Shown: positions 24,299 through 36,931, counted from the first letter of the stretch. The stretch: DNA of 64,000 nt from Pyxicephalus adspersus (GCF_032062135.1 NC_092859.1:34831482-34895481), one strand, 5' to 3'. A program made the numbers and translations. The notes: a model not told the origin generated them from the sequence alone.

Positions 24299-27200
24299 GG
24301 AAGTGTGCACAGGACAGTTCTGATTTCCTAACATGCAGGTCATTGTTGTACTCATCTAACAAGTATAACAAAACACAATCAATTGTATATTTACCAGACC
24401 AAAAGAGAGCAAATAAGTGAAGTTCATTTTCAAGGCTAAATTAAACTCAAAACAGCATAAAATGCAGTTTTTGTTTCATTTAAAAAAATACCTATAAGAA
24501 TTTCTTTTAGCCAATTAAAGTAAACTTTTAATGTGAGAAACATGAAGATTTCAATTGCTAACTTTTCTTTATAAAAATGCTGCCTACTAACGCTGATGCT
24601 CTGGCCTAATTCCCAAGAGTCACTGAAGCAAAACAAGCACAGGGATAGGAACTGCAGTCCTTTCTCTGACTTTTCTGATCTGCATTGGTTTTTTTTTTCA
24701 GAATAGTGCCTTTAGGTATTAAGGCAGAGAGTCTACTAAATGCCATGTGGGATGCATTTTCGGAAGACAGTCAGCAGCCTGTTGATAAGTTTATTTTATT
24801 ACTTCAACGAATAAATCTTTAAATCCTGAAGAAAATAGAGGCATCTGTAACAATACCTGCAATAGCTGGTAGGAACACAAAGAGCATGGATTGTGCAGAA
24901 GAAAACTTTAAGGATCTTGAATTGGTTTTTACCGCCTCCTCCAAAACTTGTAATGTCATAAAGAAAAGCGGCTTCTGATGGGTCATAAATCATAGTAAGT
25001 GATTCAGACATCGATTAAACTCTTCAAGAAAGTGAATGTGTACAAGAGATGGTTTTATTAGCCGTTCCTGGCTGCACAAATCACTTTAGTAGGTTTAAGC
25101 TTTGGCGATGAGTTTTTGACAGGAGTGAGGACGTGACACATGCCTTTAAAATGTTACATTTTAGGATGTAGTAACAGAAGTCTGTAGTAAGTGTAGTCTA
25201 AGAAGTCACTGACAACCTGGGAGCAATGAGGGGATCTGTCACATCCTTAGTGGTATTTATTCGAATAACACAGAAAACTGTGTCCTTTTCGTCAAGCTAG
25301 ACTTGTCTCTAATCTGTTTCATTGTTAGTGTGTGCACTCATACTACAAATGAAAGCAAATCTAAAGCTAAAACTGTTTGTTTTTTTCATATTGGATAGAG
25401 TTTCAAGGTTTTAGAACCCATCAAGGTTATATGGCTATCTGTATCCCCTTAGCAAAATTTTTGCTATTACCCCTGGTGACCACTGCATTTAGGAATAGAA
25501 GTGGGAGAAATCCACAATTGTTGTTACCAAAACATGAATAAAGTCAAAATCTTCAAATAGGTACACACATCTCCAGTGACGACTGTCTAAAAGGGTATTT
25601 CCTTTACCTTATCTTGTGTGTATGGGGCTGAAATTGAATGTAAATCACCACAATCGTACACAATAGCAAAAAAAAAAAAAAATACGGGTTTTAAAAATTC
25701 CAAAATTAAAAGGAAAATATTTTTGCTATTTGATGATATGTAAAGGGAATCAGTTATATGAATATAATGGAGGCTACCATTGACGAACTGAGTTTGTTAA
25801 GAATGCCAGTTGTCTGTTGACTCTGTAGTACAATGGAATGTATATACCTGATACCATGTTCAATTTTGTTACAGTTTGCATGTGTTCATGGTATGTCTCT
25901 GTCTCACTGCATCTTAGCCTATAAGAATATGAAATTGGTCACTGCTGAATTGCTAGTTGATCTACTGTCATGTGGCTTAGAAACTTTCCAAGTCCTTGAC
26001 TTGCAAGTAGACTGGGAGTTTTGACTTTTGACCTAAACCTAAATTATATCACTCTGTTATTAGACCATCACCCCCCCCCCCTCCTCCTCCAAAAAAACCT
26101 ACAAACTATATTTTTAAGTCTTTGCCTACTTTGTCCTTTACTCCACATATTATTACAGCCACCATATTAGTGAAAGTGTAACTGGAATGGGCTGATATGA
26201 TTCAGATGATGACAAAGTCCTTATAGGCATCTGTAAGTCTACAATAACAGGGAATTATAGTTTAATGTTACATTGCTTTATTTAAGTTTAGCAAATACTT
26301 TCCCTGTCGTTTCCTTGTTAGATCTTGTAACCCTGAGGTATTCACCTGAGGACATATTTATGTAGCCACTCTATATCCTATTTGTTGTATTACATCTTTT
26401 GATGTCTCCTTGTCCATAAAATATTTGAGAGTACATAAAAAAAAAACACAGATGGCACCTTCACATACTACATGTCAAGCCATACATTTATGGTATATTA
26501 GCTGGACAATATGGCTGTAATAATTTTATGCTGCCATATTTTTCCTTTTTACATATGTGTTCTGTAGTGATCACAATAAAAAATAAGCATGCAGCTGCAA
26601 AAATTTCCCAGCGTGCAACATTTCCTGATTGCCCCCTACTGGTCACATGAATTTTAATGTACAAGATGTTTAGAAGGTTTGCTAGGCACGGGCTATCAGG
26701 GTTTTAAGTTGACTTTTTCAATAAATAACATAATGTTGTAAATTAACATTTACCTAGGCTGTGCCTTGTAATACATGATAGATTTTTCAGTGTTGCATAA
26801 AAAGTCCTCTTAAAAGACATAAAACTGCTAATGTACTCAGTTCTACTTCCTATACTCTGCTGCTTTTGGTTGTGGTTGCATATATGCTTTGCATATTAAA
26901 CTACTCCTTACTTACACTTTTGCTGACGTGATCAATAATCTAGGCCAGCGTGCTGAAGAAAGTTATTTTGTAACTGTCAGTCTCCCACAAACTGCATTCC
27001 CTTAATCTAAACTTCCTTAATTAAATGTACTATTTTACAGAAAATTTGCATAATACAAGCTTAAAAAGTTTTTTTCTATGTGTTTTACAGTTTTTGCATA
27101 AATCACAGGTTTTCGGCTCTAAAATGATCGGTTTAGGAAAGCGAATTATGGCACTGCGCTGAGTGATTATTAACAACCGAGAGCCCAGGCTGTGTTTACG

Positions 27201-28769
27201 GAATGCAGCTTCTAATAAACATCCTTTAAAGCGGTGGAGGGCATATTTAATGTATGAGGAATGTAATGACATTTTTTGCAGGCAATTTCAGCCCCGTCAA
27301 AATGACTGTTGGGCATCGTGACTCACCATCAGCTATGCAGTCACAAGACGCCACTCTGTAGAGCTGGGTGTAAAAGCAAGGCTTAAAAAAGCATATTGGG
27401 CAGAAGCGAGAGCATTCATCAGAAAGGCGACTGTACCAGCGGCCAAAAAGAAGGGCCCACTCAGGTGCATCTTGTTTACAGTGCGTGCCAAACTGATTTT
27501 AGGAAGTTCACGGCTCAAATTAGACTGCCAAGTTCAGCATGTAAATGGGTATTGATATTTGCTGCATAATCGATAGACTTTATTAGCACAACACAAGAAA
27601 CTCTGCGAGAGATCAGCACAATGTTAGGAGATTACATTTTAATTGTGGCATTATTGAGGCAGAACTGTGTGCTAGCATGCTGCGTTGAGATTTTGTGCTA
27701 ATTTTTATCATTTCTGAAATAACCTACTGTACATATTGACAAGTAAAGAAACAGCTAAGTTAAATTTTCAAACAGCCTCTCCCCATTGTAGACTTTTTGG
27801 GGGTACGTCAGGACAGCAGTGTAATGCACTTTACAGTTGGACACAACAGATTATTGAAATGATTGTACAAATAATTCAGCTGATGTATGCAGTTTACAAA
27901 TTTAGCAATTCTTTGCCCTGCTTTTTAGTGTTGAAGTTGTTACAGAAATTGCACTACTTGTTGAACCGGAATTCCAGTTACTTTTATGGTCCACATATAT
28001 TGCCATATTGTATTAGCCGCAGTCATCTTCTGTTTGCTCAGTTTATCCACCTCCCATCTATTAATGGCTGCTGAAGTTCTGCTTTCTTGGTTACCACTTC
28101 AGCCCCAGCCTAATAATTGGACATTATGTTGTTCTTGTACAATCACATATCATAATCAGTTTCCTTGTGATGCTGTACTGTACAATTTTACTGACCTATA
28201 GTGTTGGCTTTTCCATTCAAAATACTGTTGTGCAAGGAAATTGGCAAAGCCAAACCCATTGAAACTCATCCCTTGCTGTCAGGTAACATTGGTATTTGTT
28301 TCCACCTTCACCCAAAAATTTTCCTATTTCCTTATTACCATGATGGGCTTTCTTTTTGTGCTGAGTTTTGCCAGAGAATGGCCAGAGATTCGTATGAAGT
28401 GGCAGAGGGCATTGGAGGCTGCTGCTGAAGCTTAAAAGTCATTGAAATCTGATAACAAGTTCACTTTAAATTTTTACTGGAAGGGTACCTCTACCCCTCA
28501 GCCGTCCCTATTAACCTTTCTTTTGTCCATAGAAATCCCAAAAGTAAATTTTAGGTGACCTAATCTTTAAGGAATACTTGACTTCAAGTGGTGCTGGAAG
28601 ACCAGACCTGCTGTGCATCCTATATGTTCTAGATGACCTACAGACCTAGGAGGGGTGTTGGGGAAACCAGTCACCAATCTCACAGCATTTCAGCAGGGAA
28701 GACCGGTCTTCTCAACAGGACATTCTGTTTCTTTAGCAGTGATGGGTAGCATTTCCTGATAAAGCCATT
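24299..28769. other. Non-coding DNA; 27100-27560 possibly conserved
   Basis: No exon was recognised. Bases 27100-27560 are repeat-free with balanced composition and could be a conserved non-coding element, which needs alignment to decide. A C run (about 26071-26080) and an A run (25669-25681) occur. Confidence 0.35.
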
Positions 28770-28777
28770 GTATTAAT
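28770..28777 (+). repeat. 8-bp target-site duplication, left copy (GTATTAAT)
   Basis: GTATTAAT immediately precedes the hAT end CAGGGCTGTG. The identical octamer follows the other end at 33594-33601. Confidence 0.95.
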
Positions 28778-29211
28778 CAGGGCTGTGGAGTCAGTAGATA
28801 AATCCTTCAACTCCGACTCCTCATTTTCTGGTACCCCCCACTCCGACTCTTTGACTCCTCTGTATTTACAGGGTTTCTCATTTTATCTTCACACTTTTGC
28901 ATTCAAACTTCACAAAAAAATGTAGACCTAATTATTCATAAATCAATAAATTTAATATAAAAATAAATATAACACAATATTTTTTACAATTGTTTTCTCA
29001 AGAAACATGAATAAAAATATATAAAAATAAATTGATGATTTGTCATTATGTTTTTTACTTTATGTAACTTTAAAATAAATATCTTTATTTCAGGGATTTA
29101 TACTAGGTTTTAAGATAACAATATTATTCATCTTTTTATCTTCAAAGTTATTTGCTGTATATTTAGTATTGCACTTATCCTTATGGCCAGAGAATTAAGT
29201 AACGTCAAAGA

Positions 29212-29460
29212 GTGGTAGACAGTTATCTGAATGAAAGTGATGCCTCCCAGATAGCAAAATTAGCAAGAGGAGGTCTGAGAAATTCAAAGTTGGATGAAGC
29301 CCATAAGGAGAAGTTACGCAAGTTAATGTCCGAAGATTGCGGAATAAGCCTCAGGATAATGAAGGTTCAATTATTTGTTAATTTTGGAAGTAATGTATCT
29401 ATTTCAACAATAGATAGATGCATTGATAAATTCCAATGGTCATTAAAAAAACTTCTTTTA
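29212..29460 (+). pseudogene. Tc1/IS630-type transposase, N-terminal DNA-binding part
   Basis: About 80 codons begin MVDSYLNESDASQIAKLARG and contain a helix-turn-helix-like region, then STIDRCIDKFQWS, which resembles the second helix-turn-helix of Tc1-type transposases. The frame shifts in an A run near 29446 and the gene is then cut by the inserted TTAA element. It probably binds the long terminal repeats in intact relatives. Confidence 0.75.
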
Positions 29461-30062
29461 CCTCCCTAGAGGTAACCCCGAGTGTGACTCAGGGTAGGAA
29501 AAATTTGCTAAAAGCGGTAACCCCGAGTGTGACTCTCCTATGGGAGGTAATAGTAAATAGAGTCTTACCTGATCCGCTGGCGTCCTGCGTCATCCATCAC
29601 CCCGATCACCGTCTTCTTCTCTTTTCTTCCGGCTGGCTTCTGCATCCGATGAGTCACCGGGGAGTTCCTAGTGACTTCGGTGCGTGTGTACGTTGCCGGC
29701 GGGGCGGGAAATCCAAAATCTTTTTGTATTGCATTCAATACAAAATAACTGTATTGAATACAATATATTGGATTTATATGTGTAAAAGCAGTACATTGTT
29801 TTCAAGAACATTTATTTTACAGTATATATATTAGTATGAGTATAATATGTATTTAAAAAAACAATTTTAAAAAATTAAAAAAAAAATTTTTTTAAATATA
29901 TAGTTTTTTTTAATGTATTCAATTTATTATTTTTACATGATTTTGTGTTTCAAACTTTATTATACTCATACTATTATATTATACTGTAAAATAAATTTTC
30001 ATGAAAAACAATGTACCGCTTTTAGACATATAAAACTGGAATTAAATGAACCGCTAGGGAGG
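29461..30062. mobile_element. 602-bp TTAA-type (piggyBac-like) non-autonomous element, innermost insertion
   Basis: The ends CCTCCCTAGAGGT and ACCGCTAGGGAGG are inverted copies. TTAA follows the right end (30063-30066), and TTTA, a one-base variant, precedes the left (29457-29460). The left 250 bases are GC-richer and include two copies of GTAACCCCGAGTGTGACTC; the rest is very AT-rich with internal inverted segments. No transposase is encoded. It splits the host transposase between its DNA-binding and DDE parts. Confidence 0.88.
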
Positions 30063-30065
30063 TTA

Positions 30066-30603
30066 ATTCCTGCAAGGCGCAATGATTCCCACTCTCTTCA
30101 AGAAAGGCTTAGCTATGCTAACAAAATCCTTGATCCTATTGCTAAGGAAGGTGGAAAAAACATCTTCTTTCTTGATGAAATAGGTTTTAACATCTCAATG
30201 AGAACCAAAAGGGGAAGATCTCATATTGGGCAAAGGACGCTGCATGTTGTGGCTGGAGTGCCTTCCGGAAATTATTCAATTTGTTGTGTGAGGAATAAAA
30301 ATGGGAACCTCCACTGCACGAGCATTTAATCAAGAAGCATTCCTCAATTTTTTTGATGAGGTTTTTAATGTTTTTAGTGAAAAGAGTGTTCAGCATGCCA
30401 TCCTAATTTCGGATAATGTCCCCTTTCATAAAACTAGCCAGATAATGAGCTTGGTTGAAAGTAGGGGACACCAACTCATATTTTTACCACTATACTCTCC
30501 TTTTCTTAATCCTGTTGAGAACATGTTCTCTAGATGGAAAGAAGTAGTAGGAAGAAATAGGCTAAATTATTTGGTGCTCTATTATATTAGAAAGCATCAG
30601 TAG
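30066..30603 (+). pseudogene. Tc1/IS630-type transposase, DDE catalytic part
   Basis: The first catalytic Asp lies in FFLDEIGF (about 30168-30190), the second in ILISDNVPFHK (about 30402-30434) and the Glu in NPVENMFSRWK. There are 34 residues between the second Asp and the Glu, the DD34E spacing of Tc1-like enzymes. The two halves of this part are in different frames, joined near 30300 by a frameshift. All three acidic residues survive, suggesting fairly recent loss of function. Confidence 0.88.
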
Positions 30604-31172
30604 TGTATTTTTAACAATAAACGAACAGGATTGCTCAAATAAATATACAAAAATGTTTAGCTTTTTGCCTAAATACCTAAAAGGAGAAAGCATTAATGAA
30701 TAATAAATAATTTAATTAATTATTACATATTTTTATTTAAGGTTTCTTGAGAAAAACTTTTATGTTAAAAATAATTGTGTTATATTTAATTTTATATTAA
30801 ATTTATTGATTTATGAATAATTAGGGGGTCTACATTTTTCTTGTGAAGTTTGGTTGCAAAAGTGTGAAGTTTGAATGCAAAATAATTTTTTGACAAGGGT
30901 GAAATTTTTTTTTTGTTATGTTTGGTTGCAAAAGTGTGAAGAAAAAATGAGAAACCCTGTAATATGTTAATGTACTTTCCACGTTAATTGAAGGAAGGCA
31001 ACACGCCATTTAACCACAGAACTACTGGCTAGGAAGCTGACTACTACTGTATTGGCCAGTTTAAACAAAAGACAAAAAAATGAAAACAAGGTTTTATTTA
31101 TTGTTTTTATCTTGTGGCTATAAAGTAGTAACATCACATGCATAAAAATCAGGAACAGGAAAGCTGGAAAAC

Positions 31173-31376
31173 CTAAAACAGTTTATATATTAAACTTGGA
31201 AAATAGTTGTAGAGTAGAATAGCTATTAAATGCAATCCAAAAATAACTCGATGTAATGTTGTTCTAAGAAACAGAATTGCTTCTGCCAGATCCTCCTTCA
31301 TAGAAGCTCTTAAATCTGACTTGATTATTTTTAAATCTGAAAATAGTCTTTCAACAGTGACTTGGGTGGTTGGCAT
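31173..31376 (-). pseudogene. hAT transposase C-terminal dimerisation domain remnant
   Basis: The minus-strand reading MPTTQVTVERLFSDLKIIKS continues DLRAS and ends with a helix-rich segment containing AILFLR. This is the hAT family C-terminal dimerisation motif (usually S/T-x-x-x-E-R-x-F-S then a helix). Upstream reading (31377-31500) continues in disrupted frames. It lies within the 28778-33593 hAT element and is transcribed opposite to the nested element. Confidence 0.85.
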
Positions 31377-31537
31377 TGCTGTTACGGTTCTAGCGACCTC
31401 GCTAATAATTTCGGGATAAACAAGGATGGCTTCTTCTACAGTCAGTTTCGATGAGCGATCATACTTTTCTACTTTTAATTTTTTTTAAAACTCCTGCTGG
31501 AATCTCTCTATTTGGACATTTTCTGGTTGTTTATCTT

Positions 31538-31726
31538 TCACGTATATGCCACATCGCCATCCAAGAAGGAATCAAAGTCTAATTCTTCATTTGAAGAGGA
31601 TGATCCTGAGTTACCAGTGCTTATAGCTTCATCCAGTGGTGGTGTTTCAGGTAGTAATCCCTTCATGCCAACTGCTACATCATAGAGGGCCTTTTTTGCA
31701 GTATCAGTCTGGTCATCGCTCATCAA
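31538..31726 (-). pseudogene. hAT transposase internal acidic segment remnant
   Basis: A minus-strand open segment of 62 codons, rich in Asp, Glu and Ser (ISTGNSGSSSSNEELDFDSF), ends just upstream of the C-terminal domain. Such a linker is common before the hAT dimerisation region. It was assigned from position and orientation, not from a conserved motif. Confidence 0.55.
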
Positions 31727-31904
31727 AATCTGATCCTTTTTAATTGAATCTGTCCCTTTTTAATTTCAAAATCTTGTAAAACATTTTCCAGTGACTTCTG
31801 AAGATGTGCCTGGGTGTCCTTTACTCCCAAGGTTTGCGTTATTGTTTTATTATTTTCATCAACAAATCTAACATTACCACCTGGGCGTTTCACTGATGTC
31901 TGGA

Positions 31905-32115
31905 TTTCTGTACCAAAAGCGGTACACTGTTTTTGATGAAATTTTATTTTTTTAAATTGTAGACCTGTAAGTTACAGAAATATGTCCGAACAAGGGTCTA
32001 GTAGATATCCTAAATATATTAAAGTTTGAAACACACAATCATGTAAAAAAAAAAAAATCACTTTAATAATAAAATTAAATAAATAACACAAAAATCAGCT
32101 TAAACAAGAATGCAT
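31905..32115 (-). repeat. Second, partial copy of the inner part of the TTAA element
   Basis: AAAAGCGGTACACTGTTTTT (31916 onward) and AAAGTTTGAAACACACAATC (about 32020 onward) match, in inverse orientation, the right-hand interior of the element at 29461-30062. The intervening bases differ. This copy lies inside the hAT element and has no clear ends. Confidence 0.6.
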
Positions 32116-32260
32116 AAATAAAGTCAAGTAAAATCAATTTTAGATGTCCTTATATTTTCTCTTTCCAGAGAAACGCCAAGTTTTTTTAGCCATTTCTTCA
32201 TTTAGGCCTAAAAGGGCTGGCTGTGAAAAGGATAGTGGTACGCTATTCTTTACTACCATT

Positions 32261-32551
32261 TCAATATTGTGTCATTGTTATGGTAACTTTGTCAGATATA
32301 AAGAATCTTCTTAGTTGTGTTTGGTCTCCAGTAGATTTCTGAACATTTTTTATTCCAGAAGTAGATACAATATTTTCATTGATACCTTTCTCATTCACAA
32401 CTTCTAACACTTTAGGATGAAAACGCTGCAAGTGTCTTTTCAAATTTGATGCTCCTTTTATTAGACCCAATGAAACTACAAATTTTTGCATCACATTGTT
32501 TTTCACCATAATCTTCAAAAATACATTGGCACCTGTAATGTTTCCCGTCAC
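32261..32551 (-). pseudogene. hAT transposase BED-type zinc finger remnant
   Basis: A minus-strand frame includes KGASNLKRHLQRFHP, the histidine half of a BED finger (H-x4-H). The expected C-x2-C pair is not seen in frame, so the finger is damaged. BED fingers bind transposon ends at the N-terminus of hAT transposases, which fits its place near the element's 5' side. Confidence 0.75.
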
Positions 32552-32689
32552 TTGATAATGTAAAGTGCTAATAAACAGCAGACTTTATCAGGTTTGTTGA
32601 CAGATTTTTTTGCCATTGTGAATGGGGTGCCGCTTTCACCAAAATATAAATATAACATATGTTATACTATCTAGCATATCCTTTGATTT

Positions 32690-32955
32690 AAATACAAACA
32701 TACACATAGTCCTGCACTATTGCAAACATACATACAACATGGCACTATGCACACAAATAAGCTATAGCCCTGCACTAAACTTAGACATAATTTGTCCTAT
32801 ACAGAAAAACAGCCCTACATTATACTCAGAAACATACACACAATATGCCTTATACACAAACATTCATACATTCCTCCACCATACACACAAACATACACAA
32901 AGCCCTACAATTTTATACAGAAACATGCATACCATCCTAGTACACACAAGCAGCC
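32690..32955 (+). repeat. Degenerate minisatellite with ACATACACA and GCCCTACA phrases
   Basis: Phrases such as AACATACACA, AGCCCTGCACTA, TATACAGAAA and CACACAAACAT recur irregularly about every 40-50 bases. It lies in the 5' region of the hAT element, upstream of the BED remnant on the minus strand. Confidence 0.6.
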
Positions 32956-33601
32956 ATGCAGTTTTAAAATAAAAATTAACACTTACAGTTGAATCCAAAA
33001 AGCTGTTCCTCCGAGTTCTTCTAAGCTCATTTAGCAGACATAGGTAGTTGAGCAGACACCGCTACCTTTATCTTTGTTGGCTGATGTTCTGCTGAAGACA
33101 GGGCAGTGGGAGGCTCCAGGGCCGGGGGGCCACATAACTAACTTCCTTGTATTAGATGGTGTGCAAAATGATGTTAAAGTTCAGCCCTGGATGAGAGCAT
33201 ATATGGAGAGTGCAGACAGGACACCTGAACACACATCAGGCCATAGCACTCACCTACACCTATATCTTTACACTTGTTTACACTCAAATGAACTTGTTAA
33301 ACACATTATATCTGAAATAAAATGAAAACACTTTTTGTAATGTACATAATCCAGATTACAATAATGTGAATGTCAGGTTGTATAGCTCATCTTAACTTCA
33401 CACTAGTAGAAATACAACTATGCCCTGGGCTTTATTCTTACATCAGAGAAGTACTTAATTATAACCATTGTTTGTGAAATAGGACATTTGAACTTGCTGT
33501 ATTTTTAATATAATTTAAATTTATCAGGAGTTGGCACATTTTTATTAACTCCGACTCCAGGTACCCAAAATTGTCTCCGACTACACAGCCCTGGTATTAA
33601 T

Positions 33602-36600
33602 AGATTTGAGACCTTCAAAATTTTTTTAATCCCCGGATATATAAATAGATCTCGGCTCTTTCATGGGAGCCCTGGCTTTAAAATCAAAAAAATCGAACAA
33701 ATGACGCTGAGAACAGCTGCACAATATGCAGTCTCCACAATCATACACTAATTATTATTTTGTCTTTATCTCCACTTGCAGTAGAGACTGACCTGTTTGT
33801 AACTCTTCTGTTAATAGGGAGATCTTGCCTTCAGAATCCCCTTATGTAAAGGTGTGAAAGGATTTATGACACTTCAGAAATTGTGGCTGTTTTCCCTCTC
33901 TCTTACTTTCCTGGCAGCTGAGGTGTAGATCTCATTAACAAACACAAACATGTGTGACCTGTGAGCCTGAGAGACTGTTGTTCAATACATTATTAGTTAT
34001 AGGATATACAGAAAAACGGATATCTCTCATTTTAATAGCTGAGGAAGTTAAAGGAAGTTGTCGATTGTGTCATGTTTCATGAGATGAGAGAAAACACAGA
34101 ATGTTTAGTGAGTAATCAAGAAATAAGGGGACACAGTCCTTTTATACACACACATATTTTTTCAAAGGTTACTGGTAAGATATGTTTTTTGGTTTTGAAG
34201 ACAACATTTCATTGCTGACTTCCTCCCAGAAGTTAGTTGCTAGCTCCTTGGCTGTATAGCCAAAACAGATTATAGGATTTGCCTATATTTACAATTGTTT
34301 AATATTTTTTTAAAGTTGTTTTCACACCTATTTGGTGCACTAATACATTATAGGACATGCACATGGTAATACTCTGAATAGTGCTATTAATTATTAATAC
34401 TACCCCCAAACACAAGTATAGTACACGCCAATGAATACATGTTGCTTCCTTGAAATCAATGGGCTGCTGTAACATTACAGCAAAACCGATGAAAATCTTA
34501 TCATAAAAATCATATATACTTTATAATTACACATAGTAACAGCATACATTAATCAGCATACAATATTTTTTATGAGATTTGCCCTTTAAATGGAATGTGC
34601 CTCATTTCCTACTTAATTGTGATTTTTTTTAATCCATTATTATGACCTGTTTGTCAGAAAATGAATATTCTATTAGTGTGGTTCTAGTAGCACACAGCAG
34701 GATACCGGGTGCTTGTGTTAATGAATTGCTTTTAATGAGAAGATATCACCACCTAATGAAATGTCACCTTTTAAATAAATTTCCTCTTTCACCTCTGTTG
34801 TCTTTGTGTTTAGAGATGAGAAGATGGCATACTATGAACAAAGTACTCAAACAGTCCCTCCTCAAACTATCTGGGACTTTGTGCATGTGCGATTCACACC
34901 TTTTCCCCATAAAAAGTCTGACACATTTCCCAACATGCCTTTTTTAAGTATTTGAATCTGATCTGATTGGTCAATATAGAGTCCAATAAAGCATATTGTT
35001 TCCAGTGGATATCTGAATAGAGGGGCCATAGTAAGATTTCTAAATTTCTCAATTTCCATTCCTAGATTTTTTTTTTAGATTTTAATGCCGTGTTCCTGCT
35101 GGGAAGGTTCAACTTCTCTATTTGACTTTGTGACAGTTGTCAACAAAAGGTGATGGGAATGTCAAAATTTTTACAGTTGTCACTAGACCAGAATGGGTGG
35201 GTCAATCTTCCAAGTGGACATCTGTTTAAGGGACACATGTCTAAAAGGGAAACCAGACCAAGGATACATGGACAGGGGAAATAAAAAGCAAATATAGCTT
35301 TTCCTTTGTATGTATGTAATTACAAACATTTTTAATATAAAATGAAGTGTTATTTAAAATACGTACAGTTCTTCTGACATTGGCACATGTTTACCAATCC
35401 CGTGATTGTTTGGCATTCAATGGCTTCTTCAGTTTTATGGGTGCCTACAGCTGTCTAGCAGAGCCCCATTGACCTTTGCTGTAGATGCTATTCTGGATAA
35501 GCTGTCCCTCTCATTTATTACACATCATGCTTATCACAGTTGACTCAAACCAACTGAAGCTTGATGGTGTTGCCTTTTAGAAGCATTGTGGGTAATTATT
35601 CCCTTGTGGATTGTCCAGTGGAATAGTTTACAGGATACTAATAAAACCATTTGGTTTCTTCTGAGCCTAAGGGTATAAAGTTTAGCCCGTATTCCTATTA
35701 TAAGAAGACCCTTTGAATTTTTTCAATTTCAGTCTGGAAATCATCTACGTCTTTAAAGCCTGCGCCATTTGAAATGATTATGCTAACAACACCTGAAAGA
35801 ACTCTTTACAACTGTATTTCAGGCTCTGAGCCTCTTTAGAACCTCAAGTAAACATAAATTATGGCTTAAGAGAGCACAAGCCTCCCGCTAATATGTCTTA
35901 GAGGAAAGAAGATATCACATTTCCATACACATTACATTTGTGCACCGTGTGAACACCTTCATCAAGAAAAAATGACAAATTTAATGTATAGAATAAATTG
36001 ATACTTTTTTTTTACTGCCAGCAGATGAAGCTGGGGATTCAAGTTATTTTTCTCATAATGGTATGATATTTCTGGCTGCTTCTGGAATGCAGACATTCTT
36101 CGATCTTCATAATAACTGCTTTTAATAGACACAAAGAAAGTCTGCCGGTGACTAATGTCCAATGACTTTCTACATATGAAAAAAGTTATTGTCCGACTGG
36201 TTGAATATACAAAAATGAAATGGCACAGGGTGAACACCTGGAGGTAATTACTCATGTTTAATGTAGGTTTGGATGTGGCTTGTCAGTCTTGGGACATTAA
36301 TACTGTATTTTCTGTGCTTTTTCTCAGGGAAATGGATTGGTTATATTTTATAGATTGGTTTAGGAAAGGGTTTCTCATACATAGTCAACAGTATTTTGCT
36401 ATTATAACCTTTGTACTGTTGATGTATCACAATTATACTATTAGGGCTTATTCACACTGAATTGGTGTGTTGTGCTGATGTTCATTATGAATGGCTTCCC
36501 AGTTTGCCATTACAGTAGCGTTCAGTGTACTGCATTGCACATGCAACAAGTCCAATAGAACATCAATGGCCAACCAGGTTCGCAAAAATGTTTTGGTGGT

Positions 36601-36931
36601 CCGTGGCTCTGTCCCCCATTGTGTCCACAGCCCTGCACTACTTTCCCCCCAGGATGTTTAGCAAGTAGGTCTGAGCCTGGTATCGTGACGTTACTCTGGG
36701 GCAAGTTTCTTCCCCTTTGAATGACACACTGATCTGAAATCTAAAAGGTGATAAGGTCAATGTAAGCCACAACTAGATGACATTTAAATGACATATCCTG
36801 CAGCTTTGTACATCTACTTCCTGTCTAGATGCACACCAGTGATGATGCATGGCATTTCGGTGGGATAGTGACAAGAATGACTAGTTTCTTTTCACATAAA
36901 CTGACCTGAAAGGCACTCATTTTCCTTGCTC
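33602..36931. other. Non-coding DNA, nothing recognised
   Basis: No exon, transposon end or tandem repeat was identified. Confidence 0.45.

Larger units (their letters stand above)
28869..30959 (+). mobile_element. Tc1/mariner-IS630 type transposon nested in the hAT element
   Basis: Terminal repeats begin CAGGGTTTCTCATTTT on both sides and stay inverted over roughly 170 bases, with subterminal repeats of GCAAAAGTGTGAAG near the right end. TA flanks both ends (28867-28868 and 30960-30961). Inside, + strand frames carry a helix-turn-helix part (29212-29460) and a DDE part (30066-30603). The coding sequence is broken by the TTAA element at 29461-30062, a frameshift in an A run near 29446 and another near 30300. 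Confidence 0.92.
28778..33593 (-). mobile_element. hAT transposon with later nested insertions
   Basis: Both ends read CAGGGCTGTG inward and continue GAGTCAG on the left and TAGTCGG on the right. Subterminal CTCCGACTCC motifs lie at both ends. The flanking 8-bp duplication is perfect, as expected of hAT insertion. Minus-strand remnants of a transposase lie inside in the order BED-type domain (about 32551-32261), acidic segment (31726-31538) and hAT C-terminal dimerisation domain (31376-31173). The catalytic middle is largely missing, so it is inactive. At least one other element inserted into it later (28869-30959). Confidence 0.93.

Noticed and set aside
24036..24323. 95-codon frame and its overlapping antisense frames
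   Set aside because: They lie within the GC-rich MITE, where stops are rare because of base composition.
33074..33325. 83-codon + strand frame inside the hAT element
   Set aside because: It is opposite in strand to the transposase and resembles no known domain; most likely chance.
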